64,000 bases of DNA, from the NCBI GenBank assembly GCA_027625915.1, contig JANTQA010000048.1:4340001-4404000 (forward strand), written 5' to 3'. Positions 1 through 13,400 of this stretch are shown in pieces. Numbering within the stretch: position 1 is the stretch's first letter; every line of letters starts with the position of its first letter. The notes beneath the pieces were generated by a model that saw nothing but the letters and a program-made list of their open reading frames with translations, searched no databases and was not told where the DNA came from. This stretch comes from Anaeramoeba flamelloides. Taxonomy: Eukaryota > Metamonada > Anaeramoebidae. Made by a program: the position numbers and the translations under genes.

Positions 1-735
1 CATATATTTCTGTGTTCTTAACTGTGACCGATTTTGAACTATTCCTCCAAAATTTCTTGACTTGACATAGTAAAAAAAAAATGATTTTTTTTTTTTCTAA
101 ATTCTCTAAATTGGTAAATGTTTTTTTCGCACTTTGAAAATCTTTTATTAATGGCTTTTTCTCTCCTTTTTTCGAAGAAAAAAGAGACGAAACGTTTTTA
201 ATTTTTTTAAAAATGAGATTGATTTCTTTGGGAGAAAAAACAAAAACGTTGTCTGATTTTAGACATTGTTTTTAAACAAAAAAAGGGAATTCGTTCGATT
301 TCCAAACCGTACCGGAAAGTTGATGGACTTTTTTCTTTGTCGTCTATTGATCAAATAATTGAGTGACTTGAACCAATTTAATTTTCCAATGTAGTAAATC
401 CTTGAGCGAGGCAAAACCTTATATATTTATGAGATTATAAATTGGCAAAATAATTTGGTTAAACTCTTCTAAAATAACTTTAAATAACATTTTTAATGTG
501 GAATTTAATAGTAAAATACTTCTTATTTTACCCAAATAGAATTCAAAAAAGACGATCAGAAAATTTCCAAACTTTGCCTAATTACTAAAGGATTTCCGAA
601 AATCTTTCCACAGTGACTTCAATACTATCCTAAACTTTTTTGTGATACAATCACTTGTTTATCAGTAGTTGTTTGAAATTATATAGTTAAATTTTTCCAA
701 ATAAAATGTTTGAGATAAAAATAAGATATATAGCT
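1..735. repeat. Dispersed repeat LR2, copy a (cut by window start)
   Basis: This stretch aligns over its whole length with 11640-12385 in the same orientation, with many small indels. Shared landmarks are AATTTCTTGACTT near 50 and 11705, TGATTTCTTT near 220 and 11870, and AAATAAAATGTTTGAG near 700 and 12355. No coding frame is visible in either copy. The left end lies outside the window, so the full length is unknown. Divergence is substantial, so it looks old. Family unknown. Confidence 0.7.
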
Positions 736-745
736 CATTTATTAA

Positions 746-855
746 AAGTTTTTTTGAATAATAACTCTGATTTCTAAATATTTTGAAAATGGAAAATAAG
801 AATTGAAAACTCAATTTTGTTTTATTTAAATTTTATGGTAGTCTTGGAACGGTTG
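746..855. mobile_element. MITE family B, right half only
   Basis: The last 110 bases match the right half of the complete family B element at 38208-38657. The terminal block, read inward from the right end, resembles CAGTTGTTCCAAGACTACC and is followed by TA at 856-857. The left half is missing, so this is a truncated non-coding copy lying just after repeat LR2. Confidence 0.6.
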
Positions 856-1019
856 TAATACCAAATATAAACTAACCAACATGTGGGATATGATTTATCT
901 CAAAAAATCAACAATGAAAAAATTGGAAATTTTTAGAAAAAGGCAGCCAAATATAGACAAATAATTTCCAATTTAAATAGTAAATTATTCTTTTGAAAAC
1001 AACTAAACACGATTTCAAA

Positions 1020-2012
1020 AATTGTGACTCACCTGTAATAATAAATTGAAAAAAAAAAAAATATCATTTTAGTATCAAGAACAATTCATAACTAAATCCA
1101 ATTTTCAATTCACTTTTAAATCATTCTAAATATTCTGTTTTTTTAAAAATAAACGGAACAATTTTTTCATTCAACTTTATAAAAAAAGATTCTAATGTTA
1201 AATCATGATTTCAGATCAAATTTTTTAATCTTAAGTGTAGTTTAAATTTTTAATTTCCCTGGCAAAATTAGGGAAACTTGGTGATTTATTTTTAATCATT
1301 GGGGAGGTGTTTTTTTTTTGTAAAGCAAAGCTAAAATTTGCAAAAATTCGAAAAAATGATTCTCATCTCAAAAATTTGAAAATATCTTTTTATAAAGATA
1401 CAGGATAAAGTCTCACAACATTCCATTAATATTATAAAGTGGGTCATTTTTTTTGAAATCTAAACTCTTTTTCAGTCAAAGGAGCACAGTTTTATTGAAG
1501 AAATAGACCATATTCGATGGGTTTAATTCTTCATTCTTCTCAAAATAATTTTTTACAATTTTTAGATCAAAATTATTTTTTCTCATTTTGTAAAATTTTT
1601 TTTTTTTTGTTTTTTACTTTTTTTCATTTTTTTTTTTTTTTCTTCTTTTTTATAAAAATTAAATTTAAAAAAAAAAAATTTTTTTGAAACTCCAAATTAA
1701 CAATTAAGAAAAGTTAGGCTCTGTATGCCTTTTTAAAATTCATATATTTACTATTAAAAAATATTATTGTCAAAAATTTTAATTTTCCTAAAGAAATTGT
1801 GAATTTTGCACTAGACATTCGAACGAAAAGTGACTCAAAACATTTTTTATTTTTTTTTTGAAATTTGTGGTTTTTTCAGGCCTTTGTATTATAATTATCC
1901 ACTCTAATACGTAGTATATCATTTCTCATATTTCTAAACAATCTAAGTTTGGTTTATTCTTGGAAAAAGTGACTTTTTCATTCTTGGCCAGGCCGCTTTG
2001 AGTAATAAGGAT
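1020..2012. repeat. Dispersed repeat LR3 copy a, containing H-type element H1
   Basis: Bases 1020-1462 align with 53910-54455 and bases 1463-2012 align with 54899-55745 in the same orientation. The second part starts with CTCTTTTTCAGTCAAAGGAG. It ends near 2005 with an imperfect inverted version of the same block, so it has transposon-like terminal repeats of about 20 bp around a poly-T-rich, non-coding interior. Related ends occur at 3297-3868 and 20392-21087. No ORF is recognisable. It is probably a MITE-like element within, or next to, a larger repeat. Confidence 0.55.
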
Positions 2013-2340
2013 GTTAGTTTATGTTAATTTTATAAGTAGAACTCTTTGAGACTTTTTTCAATTTTGAAGATTTTTTTTTCGTGATTTTTTACCTATTTAC
2101 CAGTCGAGTTATTTTTCTTGCAATAAAGTTACAAAATCCTTACATTTTCAAATATAGAGTGCTACAATATAACATCAAATTAGATTAAATCGAATTAAAT
2201 TGGTTTTGGACTGGAAGAAAGCAATTCATTTCAAATTGCCGAAATTTTAACATTTGAAAAATAAAGAAACAAGTAGATTTTTTTTTATCAAATTTTTGAT
2301 TTTTTAAAATTGAGAATCCCAAGATTGTTTTTATTTAGTA

Positions 2341-2535
2341 ATGTCAGTTCCACTTTTAAGTCACAAACTTCAATGAAATTTAAGGAACAATAAAAACATC
2401 AAATTAAGTCACAAAATTCAGATTCTAGTAAAAAAAATTGTGAAAACAAAAATTCCAAATTTTATGCCTTAATTTGAGTTTTTATTGTGCCTTAAATTTC
2501 ATCAAAAGTTTATTCCTTAAATTTGAAACTGACTG
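2341..2535. mobile_element. MITE family A, copy A1
   Basis: This is a non-coding palindromic element of about 195 bp. Its arms carry the block AAGGCACA several times and pair with one another over most of the length. The right terminus reads inward CAGTCAGTTTC and is followed by TA at 2536-2537. The left end is slightly eroded (TGTCAGTTCC). Other copies are A2 at 15866-16062, A3 at 19381-19575 and A4 at 52103-52286. TA flanks and CAGT ends fit the Tc1/mariner superfamily. Confidence 0.75.
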
Positions 2536-3296
2536 TATATAATTTTTTGTGTTTGTGGGATTGCTAATTCTTTTTAATTTTTTTTTAATTATTTTTTTAA
2601 TATTGAAGATCTCTTCTTAATTTTTTTGTTTGTTCAATGAATTTTTGTTTTTGAGATTCTGTAATTTTTTTTTTTGAATTGTATTTTTTTTTGCAAATAG
2701 ATCCAATTATTTTTTTTTGTTATTAGAGTTTTTTTTATCAAAAAAATTACAATTTCATATCATCCATCTTAGTTACAAGACCTTCTTTTTTTGTGAACCA
2801 AATCTAATAAAATTTTATACCCATTAAAACGCTTTTGATTTTTGGTACACATATCAAGATATTATAAACCCAGTCCCAATCAAAGGGACAAGCCAAAAAT
2901 GAAAAATTCAATATATTGAAGAAGTGAACAATATTAGATTTTTTGAAAATAAGATAAATAATGGCCTTCAAATTAGAGTACATAGACATGAAATATCTAC
3001 CTTAACCAAGGAGAAAATTTCCAAAAAAAAACAATTTTAAAATAAATTTTTATCTAATTTTTATGCAAGACTACCAGTTAAATTTCTTTAGTTCTTAGAC
3101 AAATTATAATAATTACCATAATATTTGTTAAGAGTATATCTGAACTGTAAAAGAAATTACACCCCACCAAATTTAATAAACTTAATTTAAAGTTACAACC
3201 AGTTCGACTTTTAAATAACAAACTATTAACAAAAATTAAGTCTTAAAAATTCCCTATTAAGGCACATTTTTTTTTGACTTTTTTCAAACAAATTCT

Positions 3297-3868
3297 ACTC
3301 AACTCTTTTTCAGTCAAAGGAGCCCACTTTTATTGAAGAAATATACCATATTCTATGAGACTAATTTATTCCTCTTATCAAACTAAAATTTCAATTTTTT
3401 GATTAAAATGATTTTTTTTCTCATTTTGTAATTTTTTTTGTATTTTACTTTTTGCACTTTTTTTTTTTTTTTTTTTATTTTTTCTTTTTTATTTATTTAA
3501 AAAAATTAAATTTTTAAAAAAAATGTTTGAAAATCCAAATTAATCTTAAGAAAATTGATAATACATTGTATCTTCTTTTAAAATTCATAAATTTACAAGT
3601 AAAAAACCCAATTGCCAACAATTATAATTTTGTAAAGAAATTTATAATTGTGTATGAGAAGTTGGAATGAAAGGTACCCAATTTTTCTTTCTTTTTTCTT
3701 GTAATTTAAGTGTTTTGTTCAGACATTTGATTTATGATTATCAACCCCCATCTGAAGTTTATTATATCTCTTATTCCTAGATAATCTTTATTTGGTTAAT
3801 TCTTAAAAAATGAAGTGAATTTTACATTTTTTTCAGTGACCCTTTTAGTGAAATGGATTTTATAATCT
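3297..3868. mobile_element. H-type element, copy H2
   Basis: It begins with the same block as H1 (CTCTTTTTCAGTCAAAGGAG) and ends with a degenerate inverted version near 3850. The interior is poly-T-rich and aligns with 1470-2000. It is non-coding. A degraded family A-like fragment (GTTCGACTTTTAAATAACAA) lies just upstream at about 3195-3262. Confidence 0.5.
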
Positions 3869-6777
3869 AAAATTGGGAACTTAATTTGGGATTTTTTTAA
3901 TTTTATAAATTTCATTGTAAGTTTGCCCCCAAAATAGGAATTTACTGTATAGACATTCTTTTTTTAAGTAAATCTTAAAAAAAAAAAAAAATAATAATAA
4001 TAAATTAATTTCAAAAAGAAAATTCTCTCTAAATAGATAACTAAAAAAGTACTAATTTCAAAGTGAAAAATACAAAGAAAAAAATTTTTATGTGAAAATT
4101 GAAAAACAAAATCAGATCCAAAAATTGAAAATTTATTTTGAGAAAAATACTAGATTAAAAATCATAGAATATACTTTATTTCGTCAATAAAATTATGACA
4201 CTTTGTCTAAATAAAAAACCATTTTTGCAAAAAATGAATTTATTTTATAATTTTTTATTGTTTTTTCTTCGTTTTTTTTTTTTTAAACTACAAACCACCA
4301 TAATAGGCCCCATTTAACTCAAAAAAACCAACAAAAAATTAAAAATTGATTTTTTTAGAAAAAAAAAAACACGATATTAATTTTAAAAAAGAAAAATAAT
4401 AAACTCCACATGAGAGCCGATGGTCATAAAGCAATACCTTAAACAAGGAGAAAATTTCCAAAAAAAAATCAAATGTTATTATAAATATTTCTCTCATTAC
4501 AAATTAAACTTTAATGTCAAATTTCTAGATCACTTTAAAAAAAAATAATTTGTAAACAATTAAATTATTATATAAACAATATATAAATTTAAGATGCCAG
4601 CACACTACTGATAAGTCTAAAATATAAACAGACCACTAGCCAATCTAAATAATATATGTATACCTGATATTTAATACTTCAAAAAGACAGATTTGTCAAA
4701 CTTTCTTAAAAGATAATCTTACTAATTTAAACCAACCGACCTCATTTTTAAAACATTCAAGATTTCTTGATTAAAACCTTCCTTTTTCAAAAGTTTTTAA
4801 GCTAGAATAATCAATATTAATAACTAAAATTTATACAATAAGTTTCTTCAATTCGTATTGAAATATAAATTAATTGTAAAAAAATACAATTTTTTATTAT
4901 TTTTTAATTATTGAACAGATGATTTTTTTTTTAATTTCTTTGATTTTGCTGTTATATTTTTTTATTAATTTGAGAAATATACTGAAAATTATATAATTTT
5001 TCTGTTTATTTCCCAAATTAAAAAAAAAAAAATAAAGACATTTTTGTTAGATTTTCAGGAGTTTTCAGTTTATTTGTAAACTATTGATTTTCGTTAGTTT
5101 TTTTTGAGTTTTCTATTTTATTTAGAAAAACAATAGATTTTCGTTAGTTTTTTTTTACTTTTTGAAATAAAATGAAAATATATTACAATTTTCTGTTAAT
5201 TTCAAAAAGTAAAAAAAAAAAAAACTTAGAAAACTTTACAAATAAAATAGAAAACCTCAAAAAAACCTAGGACACTTAACATATAAAACAGAAAATCCCA
5301 ATAAAACCAGACACTCTATGACACTTCCTGAATTCCAAAATTTTTATTTAGAAATTTTATTAAAGACCCAAAAATAACTTTATTACTTACTATGACTAAT
5401 AAATATGATGGATATCTTGTACTAATAATATCAAAAAAAAGTAATATTAATATTATTTTTAAATTTATTAGAAATAGTAATTTTTTTTTAATTCAGATAT
5501 CCCAATTTTATGAGTATTTTCATCGAATGTACATTCCAATAGAAAATGATAAAGAGATTCAATTTTATCTATTTTTTTGACAATCGGCAAATTTACAGTC
5601 TTTTGATTTGTATTTTTTCATAACAGAAGAATATACATTTAAATACTTTGTAAAATTTACAAGTTATAAAATTAAAATTGAGCTCTTCCTTTTAATAAAT
5701 AAACACTTAACATTATCCCAAGCTATTCTAAATACATTTGAGTTACTTTTGTAAGTTTGAAACTTTTTAAAATTTGAACTTGTTTTTGAAAATCCAATAA
5801 AGTCATTTTTTTTTTTTTTGGAAATTTTTGTTCAAAAATCTATTAGAAAATATTTTTTTTTTGTGTTTTTAACTTTGAAATTAGTAATTTTTTAGTCCTT
5901 TATGTTTATCCAAAATTCTTTTTTGAGAAGGAAATGTAAGAGAAAAACACAAATAAACACCCATCAAGGTGGAAAAACAGCCCTTAACTGATATAAAGAA
6001 CAGATATTATTTTTTTTATAAATTTCAAAATTTTATACTATTGTCATTATAATGTGTGTCGAAAAGTTGAAAACATCATAACTATGAATTTTTTATTCAA
6101 GAAAAATCTCTAAATTTTGTATTTTTGAAACAAAATCACATAATAAACACTATTATACCTGGCAATTTTGAAAAAGATTTACATTTTTAGATATTAAAGG
6201 GAATTGAAAAAAAAATAAGAAAATTTTCAAATCATTTTTTTGATTTTTAATTGTAAAATTTTTGAAATTTTTATTTGACTCAGTGGAGAAATTATTTGAA
6301 GTGTATTTTTATTAATAGTTTTTTAAAAAATCATTATTTTCAATTTCAAAATATAATAAAATATTTCTTTCTAAACGTAACACTATTTTAAAAACTAAAA
6401 ACTTCTTTTTTTTTTAGTTTTTGGAATATTTTTTATCATTTTATTTTTTCCCATGTATGAGTTTAGATTTATATTCCCTGTTTTTTCTTCAAATTGTTTT
6501 AATATTTATTCTTTTTTCATTCTTAATATTCAAATTAAAGTTCATTCATTGGAACTTATGTCAAAAAAAAAAATACCACAAAAATAGGTGTTTTTTTCTC
6601 AAAGTCAGGAATTTTGAAAAAGACTGTATTCTAATCTTAATGAGTTTAATAGATATCTATTCTTGATTATATAAAATTATGATAAATTTGAAAAAATAAT
6701 TTATAAAAGATGTAAAAATGAAATCCAATAGGTAATTTTAGCGAACTTTAATTTTCAGAATTTGTTTTTTCATTGTA
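3869..6777. other. Intergenic, simple-sequence-rich
   Basis: No gene can be supported. The stretch is dominated by A and T runs. A short hairpin lies at about 5157-5210 (ACTTTTTGAAAT paired with ATTTCAAAAAGT), and just before it a block containing GATTTTCGTTAG is repeated twice at about 5085-5150. Open frames here are short and of AT-run composition. Confidence 0.5.
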
Positions 6778-7194
6778 GTGGTGTTTCAAAATAAAAAAGG
6801 TATTTTTTTTTTTGTTATAGAAGACTTATAAATTAAAAGATCAAAGAAACCAACAATAAAACCCAAATAAAAATGTTATTGGTTTCTTAAAGTTCTATTA
6901 TTTCAAAAGAAATTCTAAAAATAAAGGATCCAATTGTAAAATTTTTCTCAAAAAAAATAGAGGAAATTTTTTAAAATTTTAAATATCATAAAAAACAAAA
7001 AATTTCAAAAAAAACAAAAAAGTACCAAAGATGATTTACAAATTTCATTCCTAATTTAAAAATTTACTGAAAAAATCAAGGATTTTATCTTCAAAATCGA
7101 TTTGAACTTAAGTAAACTATTTGTTAGCCGATTGGATGTTTCCTTGGAAACTAGAATAAAAAAAAAGCACTGATTATATTTTGAAACACCAGAT
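6778..7194. mobile_element. MITE family F, copy F1
   Basis: This non-coding element of about 415 bp has ends that are inverted copies of TGGTGTTTCAAAATA. TA flanks it at 6776-6777 and 7195-7196. The whole interior aligns with the second copy at 34417-34831, sharing for example TTCTTAAAGTTCTATTATTT. It lies about 250 bp upstream of TAF5, so it could sit in that gene's upstream region. Confidence 0.7.
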
Positions 7195-7447
7195 TATAAT
7201 ATTTTAGCACACATTATTTTCATCACTGAAAAATTTCATTTTTAGAATATTGTACCAAATTTATTAACATAACCACTGAACCATTATATAACAAACTTAA
7301 GTAAAAAACCCAAGAAATTTTGATTTCCAAAAATAAATCAAAAAAAAATTTAAAATCGAAAGTATATAAAAACAAATTATCATTTTTTTTGAAATATTAC
7401 TTGTTTAATAAACAAAATTTTTTATAATTGATTATTCTTAGATCCCA

Positions 7448-10400
7448 ATGAACAATTCGATCAATTGGTTAGTTTTTAATTACCTTCAAACGAAGGGATA
7501 CAAAAGGGCAAGTGAAAACTTTCTTCACGAATCGGATTTCATGAATAATGTACCAAAATTCCGAACTAATAGAGACGTTAATGTGATTGAATATCTGCAT
7601 TCCCGAAACACCACAAGCAAGAATTCTGCTGAGGATTATCAAAAATCTTATTCGAGCGCACATTTGTGGATCATGGAAACTTTAGAAATTTATCGAGTAA
7701 TTTCCCACACTGAAACAACAAAAGCAAATAGCTAAAGAAAAACATTTCATTTAACAATCCTTCTTTTTTTCTTTTTTTTTTTCCTTTTGATTTCTTGTGT
7801 ATTAATAGGATGAATTGTTTGAACTCCTTTACCCACTTTTTGTACATTTTTATTTTGATCTAAAAGTCAAAGGCTTTAATGAAGAAGGTAAGTACATTAT
7901 TAAATACAAATGTCTGATTTGATAATTTGCTTTTGGTCGAAAGTTATTTGAAAAACTAAAAAAATATGAAACAAAACAAAACAAATAAACAAAACAAAAC
8001 AAAAAAACACGCACTAAAAACAACAACCAAAACTATTGCCAAATCAAAAATTAGCAAACAATTTTTTTGAAAACAACAAATCGCATCACGAAGCCTTACA
8101 CTTTGAAGAATTAAATTTAATTAAAAAAAAGGAAGAAGAAATACGAGAAAAATTTCGAACCGAGAAATATACTGTTGAGCTATCTGACTATCCCTTTACA
8201 ATGTTTATTAATTTTATTCAACAATCCAATTTTGTCTTGATCTTAAAAACATTAAATCAATTCATAAATGTCTTAATTCTGCCTGTGAAGGAAAGGAAAA
8301 AATTAGCGAAAAGGAGGGAAAAAAGAGAACAGGAACAAAAAAAGCAAGAATTAACATCATTCGAAAGTGACAATGTTCTCTCGTATAACCAACAAGGGAT
8401 CCAAATTGGAATCGAAACGTCTTTTTATGCCGAGGAAGCCGAAATCAATGAAAATGATCCTGAAAATGAAAAAGAAAAAAACCAATTTAGCGATTTGGTT
8501 GTGTTGGATGTAGACGAATTTGAAAACCTCCGGTACCAACCTAGAAAGGCCTCGATTGCCTTTTATACCTTTTTCCATTGCTACGAAAAATTGAACACTA
8601 TCGAATTAAACCCTGAACTTACGTATATCGCTGCTGGCTTTAGTGATTCTACAATTAAATATTGGAAAACTAATTACAAGGAAAATGGATCAGGCAATAG
8701 CATTGAGAAACCAGTGCTTCTGTCTGGCCACTCAGGTTCAATATATTCTTTAAAAATTAATTCAAAAAATACTTCAATGCTAAGCGCTTCTGGCGATGGG
8801 ACAGGTAATTTATCAAAAACCCATTTTATATTATCTTTTAATTTATTATTAAAATCATCTTCCCAACTCTTTTAATGAAAAGTTTGGATTAATAACTAAT
8901 TAAGGAATTCTTCACAATCAAGAAAAGGAATAATCTTTTATTTGAGATCATTATAAACATTTTAATGACGTTAAAACCCTAATCAAAAAATTTTTTACAA
9001 AACATGCTATAAATCAAATTTTATAATGTTAAAAACACAAAAAAAGTGTTTTATACTGGCAAAATCAAATTATACTAATTTAAAATTTTATCCCAAAAGT
9101 TCAATGAAGAATACCAAAACAAATTTCAAAAAATATAGTGGTGTTTATTGGTTTGATTTGGAAATAATCACCTTGTTATGTGTCGAGTTTGGCCTGGAAG
9201 AACGAAAAATATGAGATTGTTTGAAGTGATATAAGATGATATTAATCGTTGTTCTTCGAACTCCTCAATATCATCTTAGCACTAGAACAATCTCATATTT
9301 TGAGTCTGGAAGGGGATCCAAAAGGAGGAATTATAACAAGGGGACTGTTGAACAAATGAAACAATATGAGTTGCTATGTATTTTTTCAACTCGAGGATCT
9401 AAATCGAAAGAAACAAAAAACAAACCAAACAAAAACAAAAAAACACTAATTTGTTATTTTTCAATATTACTTTGAAGAAATTGTTCTTCAAAGGATCTTT
9501 TTCTCTCAACTGAATTGATCCAAACATTGAAGTTAAATTTTACATTTTTATCATTTTGGAGATAAAACTTGGTTTAAAATTTTACAGAGACAAACTAGAT
9601 CGTCTATCCTTTCGATTAGATCTATTTCCTCTATTATTCCCCGTTTTTCAGCCAATTCTCAAAAACGATCAAACATAAAAACCTGCATGCACCTAGCGTT
9701 CTTAAGGGAGTAGCCACCATAAAGTCAAAATTTTCACTTTTTAATATTTTGAAATGAAGATTGAGAAAATAACATTTTTTCCTTTGGTTGTGTATCAAGT
9801 TGCTTTTTAGTATTTAAAGTACTATGTGAAAAAAATTGATTTATTTCATTTTCCAGAAGTAAAATTAAATGTAAAAATAGAATTTCAAGTTGATTTATTT
9901 AATCTACTTTGGAGAATGTTAAATGATTTAACTTTTATTCTTATCTCAACATTCTATTGTGGAATTTGTATTTATGTTGGAAAAAAATACTAATAAATTA
10001 TTTTTAAACAAAGCACTTTAAATACTCAAAATTCAAACAAAACTACAACTAAATAAAGAAGGAAGCTTTCAGATCCATTTGTAAATTGAAAAAAAAAAAA
10101 AGTTAAAGTGTTGACTTCATGGTATAAGACTTTTATTTTAATTGAACTTACTCCTAAAATTTAAAAGTCACAATATTTACTTTGATCAATAAAAAAAAAA
10201 CGAAATAGTAAAAAATCTTAAGATCGTTCATTTTATATTAAACCCTTTTGTGAAATATTTTGAATTTAAACTGCTGTTTTTAAAAATTGATTCAGTCATA
10301 TGAAATGTTTTAATGAAAGAGAATTAAAAATATAGAATGAGTTTAATGGGATCTATTCTCATTGGTATTTGTATTGTTAATAAATCTAATCTGATAATAA

Positions 10401-13400
10401 GTTGTGATTCAAGGATTATTTCATAATTGAAAAGTATTGTCGATGTAAATGTTTAATCAACCCACCGACCAGGTATAAAACTACATGAAAAATATCTTTT
10501 GATCTGATCAAATGGTTTAATTTGTTTCTTTTGATTTATTTTTCAAAATTTATTGTTTTTTTGAGGATATTTGTGTTGATCAAATTATTATTTTTCTAAT
10601 TCTCAAATATGTTAAAATTACTTTAAAAATTTACTGAGTATTAAATATGAATTATTTTTTAATACTGGTATGAAGACTAATATCTTGATTTACAATTTAA
10701 ATCTTATAAAATAGAATCTCACAATTCCAAATAATTACACATTTTACTAAAACTGATTAGGAATTGAAATAAAAATGCTAAATTAATCTTTTGTAATTCG
10801 AAATGAATAATTATTATAATTCCAAAGTATTTTTTAAAATGCACAAAATAACGAATTTTAAAGATTGGAAAGGTAATAGAAATAGTTTTTTTTTTTGATT
10901 TTATTGTTCCTGATATATTTTGTTAAATTGATTAGTTGAATTTGAGTAAATATTGTAAAAAAACATTTGAATAAATCCTAGTTTAATACTTCTAAAGTAA
11001 GGATATATTTCTATTGATTAAAAGTCAAAAGAATTATCTAGAAAATATTATCTCACTTTTGTAAGATAAAAACAAAAGGTGGTTTATTATTTTATTAATA
11101 ATAAATAAGTTACGAAAACATTTCAAGTAAGCTAAAAAAAAAAGAATTTAATTAAAATAAAATTGTTTAATAAGATTAAAAGAATATTATCAAATAAAAT
11201 GAATTGCTTTTTAAAAACTTGACACTATTAAATAAAAATTTATATAAGTAATACCAATAAAACCAGTAATTCTCTTTTCTAAAATAGAATTTGGAAAATA
11301 AAATAATTATTATAATTATTTTTTGAGATCTCGAGTATATTTAGATGTGGGGAATATTTACCGATCTGGTTATAATAAAATAATTACAAAGTATTATATA
11401 AATATAATACGAAAATACAAAGTGAATGGGTTTATTCTTAGATCTCAAAAAATAATCTCCATAAAAAAATTAAATAAATTTCTCCAAATTTAATTTTTTT
11501 ATTTAAGAATATTTTCTCTGAAATTTTCATTGTTGATATTAGCAAAATTCAAGTTTAAAATTTTTTTTTTTAACAAATTTTTAGAGAACCTAGAACTTAA
11601 GAGCACCAATATAATTTGTAATAAACTTTCACATATTTCAATTTCAGTGATTGTTATGTTGTCGTTACTTCCTTTACAATGAATAATTTTGAACATTACT
11701 CTAAAATTTCTTGACTTTACAAAGTAAAATAAAATGTTTTTTTTTTTCAAAATTCAAAAATTTGTAGATTTTTTTTTTTCTCCTTTTGAAATTCTACTTA
11801 TTTTTGATTTTTTCTCTTTTTTTTCCAGAAAAAAAAAAAACAAATTTTTTTTTATTTTTTAAAAATGATATTGATTTCTTTTGAAACAAAAACTAAAAAT
11901 ACTGTTCGGATTTTGACATTCTTTTTAATCAAAGAAATGAAATTTATTCCATTTGCAAACAGTACGCATTAAATGATGATCTTTTTTTTTTTTTTGTTTT
12001 TATTGATCAAATAATTTGGTTCTTTGAATCAAATCATGTGCTCAAAGAGATTAACAGTTGAGACGAGGTGTCTTTTGTGATTTATGAGATTTTACAACTT
12101 ACAAAAAAATTAGTTAAAGTCTTCTAAAATAACTATTAATAACATTTCTACAGAGTAATTTATTAGTAAAATACATCTTATTTTCACCCAATTAGAATTT
12201 CAAAAACGAAGATCAGAAAATTTTCAACTTTATCTAATAACTAAATGATTTCCCAAAATCTTTACACATTAACTACAGTGATATACTGAACTTTTTTGAG
12301 AAACAATCACTTTCTTATCTGAAGTTGTCTAAATTTATTTACTCAAAATTTCTCAAATAAAATGTTTGAGTTTAAAAAATATATATATATATCATTCTAA
12401 TTGGTTTTGTGAAGATCTTTGTGTGTTTTTTCAACTAATAAATTAGTAAAATTATTTGGGTACCTGAAATAAAAATTTTCATTTATTAAATGGAAAATAA
12501 CAGTATATCACAAATTTGATTAAAAATATGTGATGTATTTATAAAACATAATTTAAAATAAGTGATAAAATCTAAAACAAATTAATTAGTATCTATTGAT
12601 TTAAAATTTTTCCGAAAAATTAATTTATTTCGCAGATAATATTCAAGTTTTATAGGATATCACAAGTGTGATATAGACCATATCACATAAATTATTCTTT
12701 CAATAAATACAATATTTATCACAAATTATAACATTAAAATATATTTACATTTAAAAAACAAAATTTCAAAAATAAAATAAAAAAATTAAACAATACAAAT
12801 ACTTAATATATTCATTTTGTTTTTATTTTTTCAAACAAATCCTAAAATGTAGATTCAACAAAAGAAAAGTTATCATAGTCATCCATCTACACTATACTCT
12901 TAGAGTTTTTTTTTTTTTTTTTTATTTGTTTGATTTATTTGTGGGTATCTTTTAATATTTCTTGTGGTGCTCGTAAAATGTTTAAAATAGAAAAGAAAAA
13001 AAAATTTTTACAAAATAGGAAAATTTCTGTTTATCAATTTTTAATTGAAAAAATTTTTTATTCTTTCCTTTTCGCAAAGAAAAAAACAAAGTTTAAAATT
13101 TTCCAAAGAAAAAAAAAAACAAGTCAACAATATTTTATTCTGTAAATAAGAATATAAAAAAAAAACATGATTACAGAATCTTTCATTTTCCATATTGAAG
13201 AATTGAAATTGAACAAGAAATAATTTTTCTCTTATTTTTGACAAAATTAGATACCTTCAAATTCCCAGAAAAAGAACACTTTCCTCAAATGCATTAACAC
13301 GACTTTTTTTTTAAATTAGACTGATCAATTAAAAAGTATTATAAACAAAATATATTTCAAAATTTCGAAATCAAAAAATTGGATAAGATTAACAAAATTA

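Noticed and set aside
5392-6666. Short open frames as small genes
   Set aside because: Composition is pure A/T-run translation with no conservation cue, splice context or neighbouring coding sequence.
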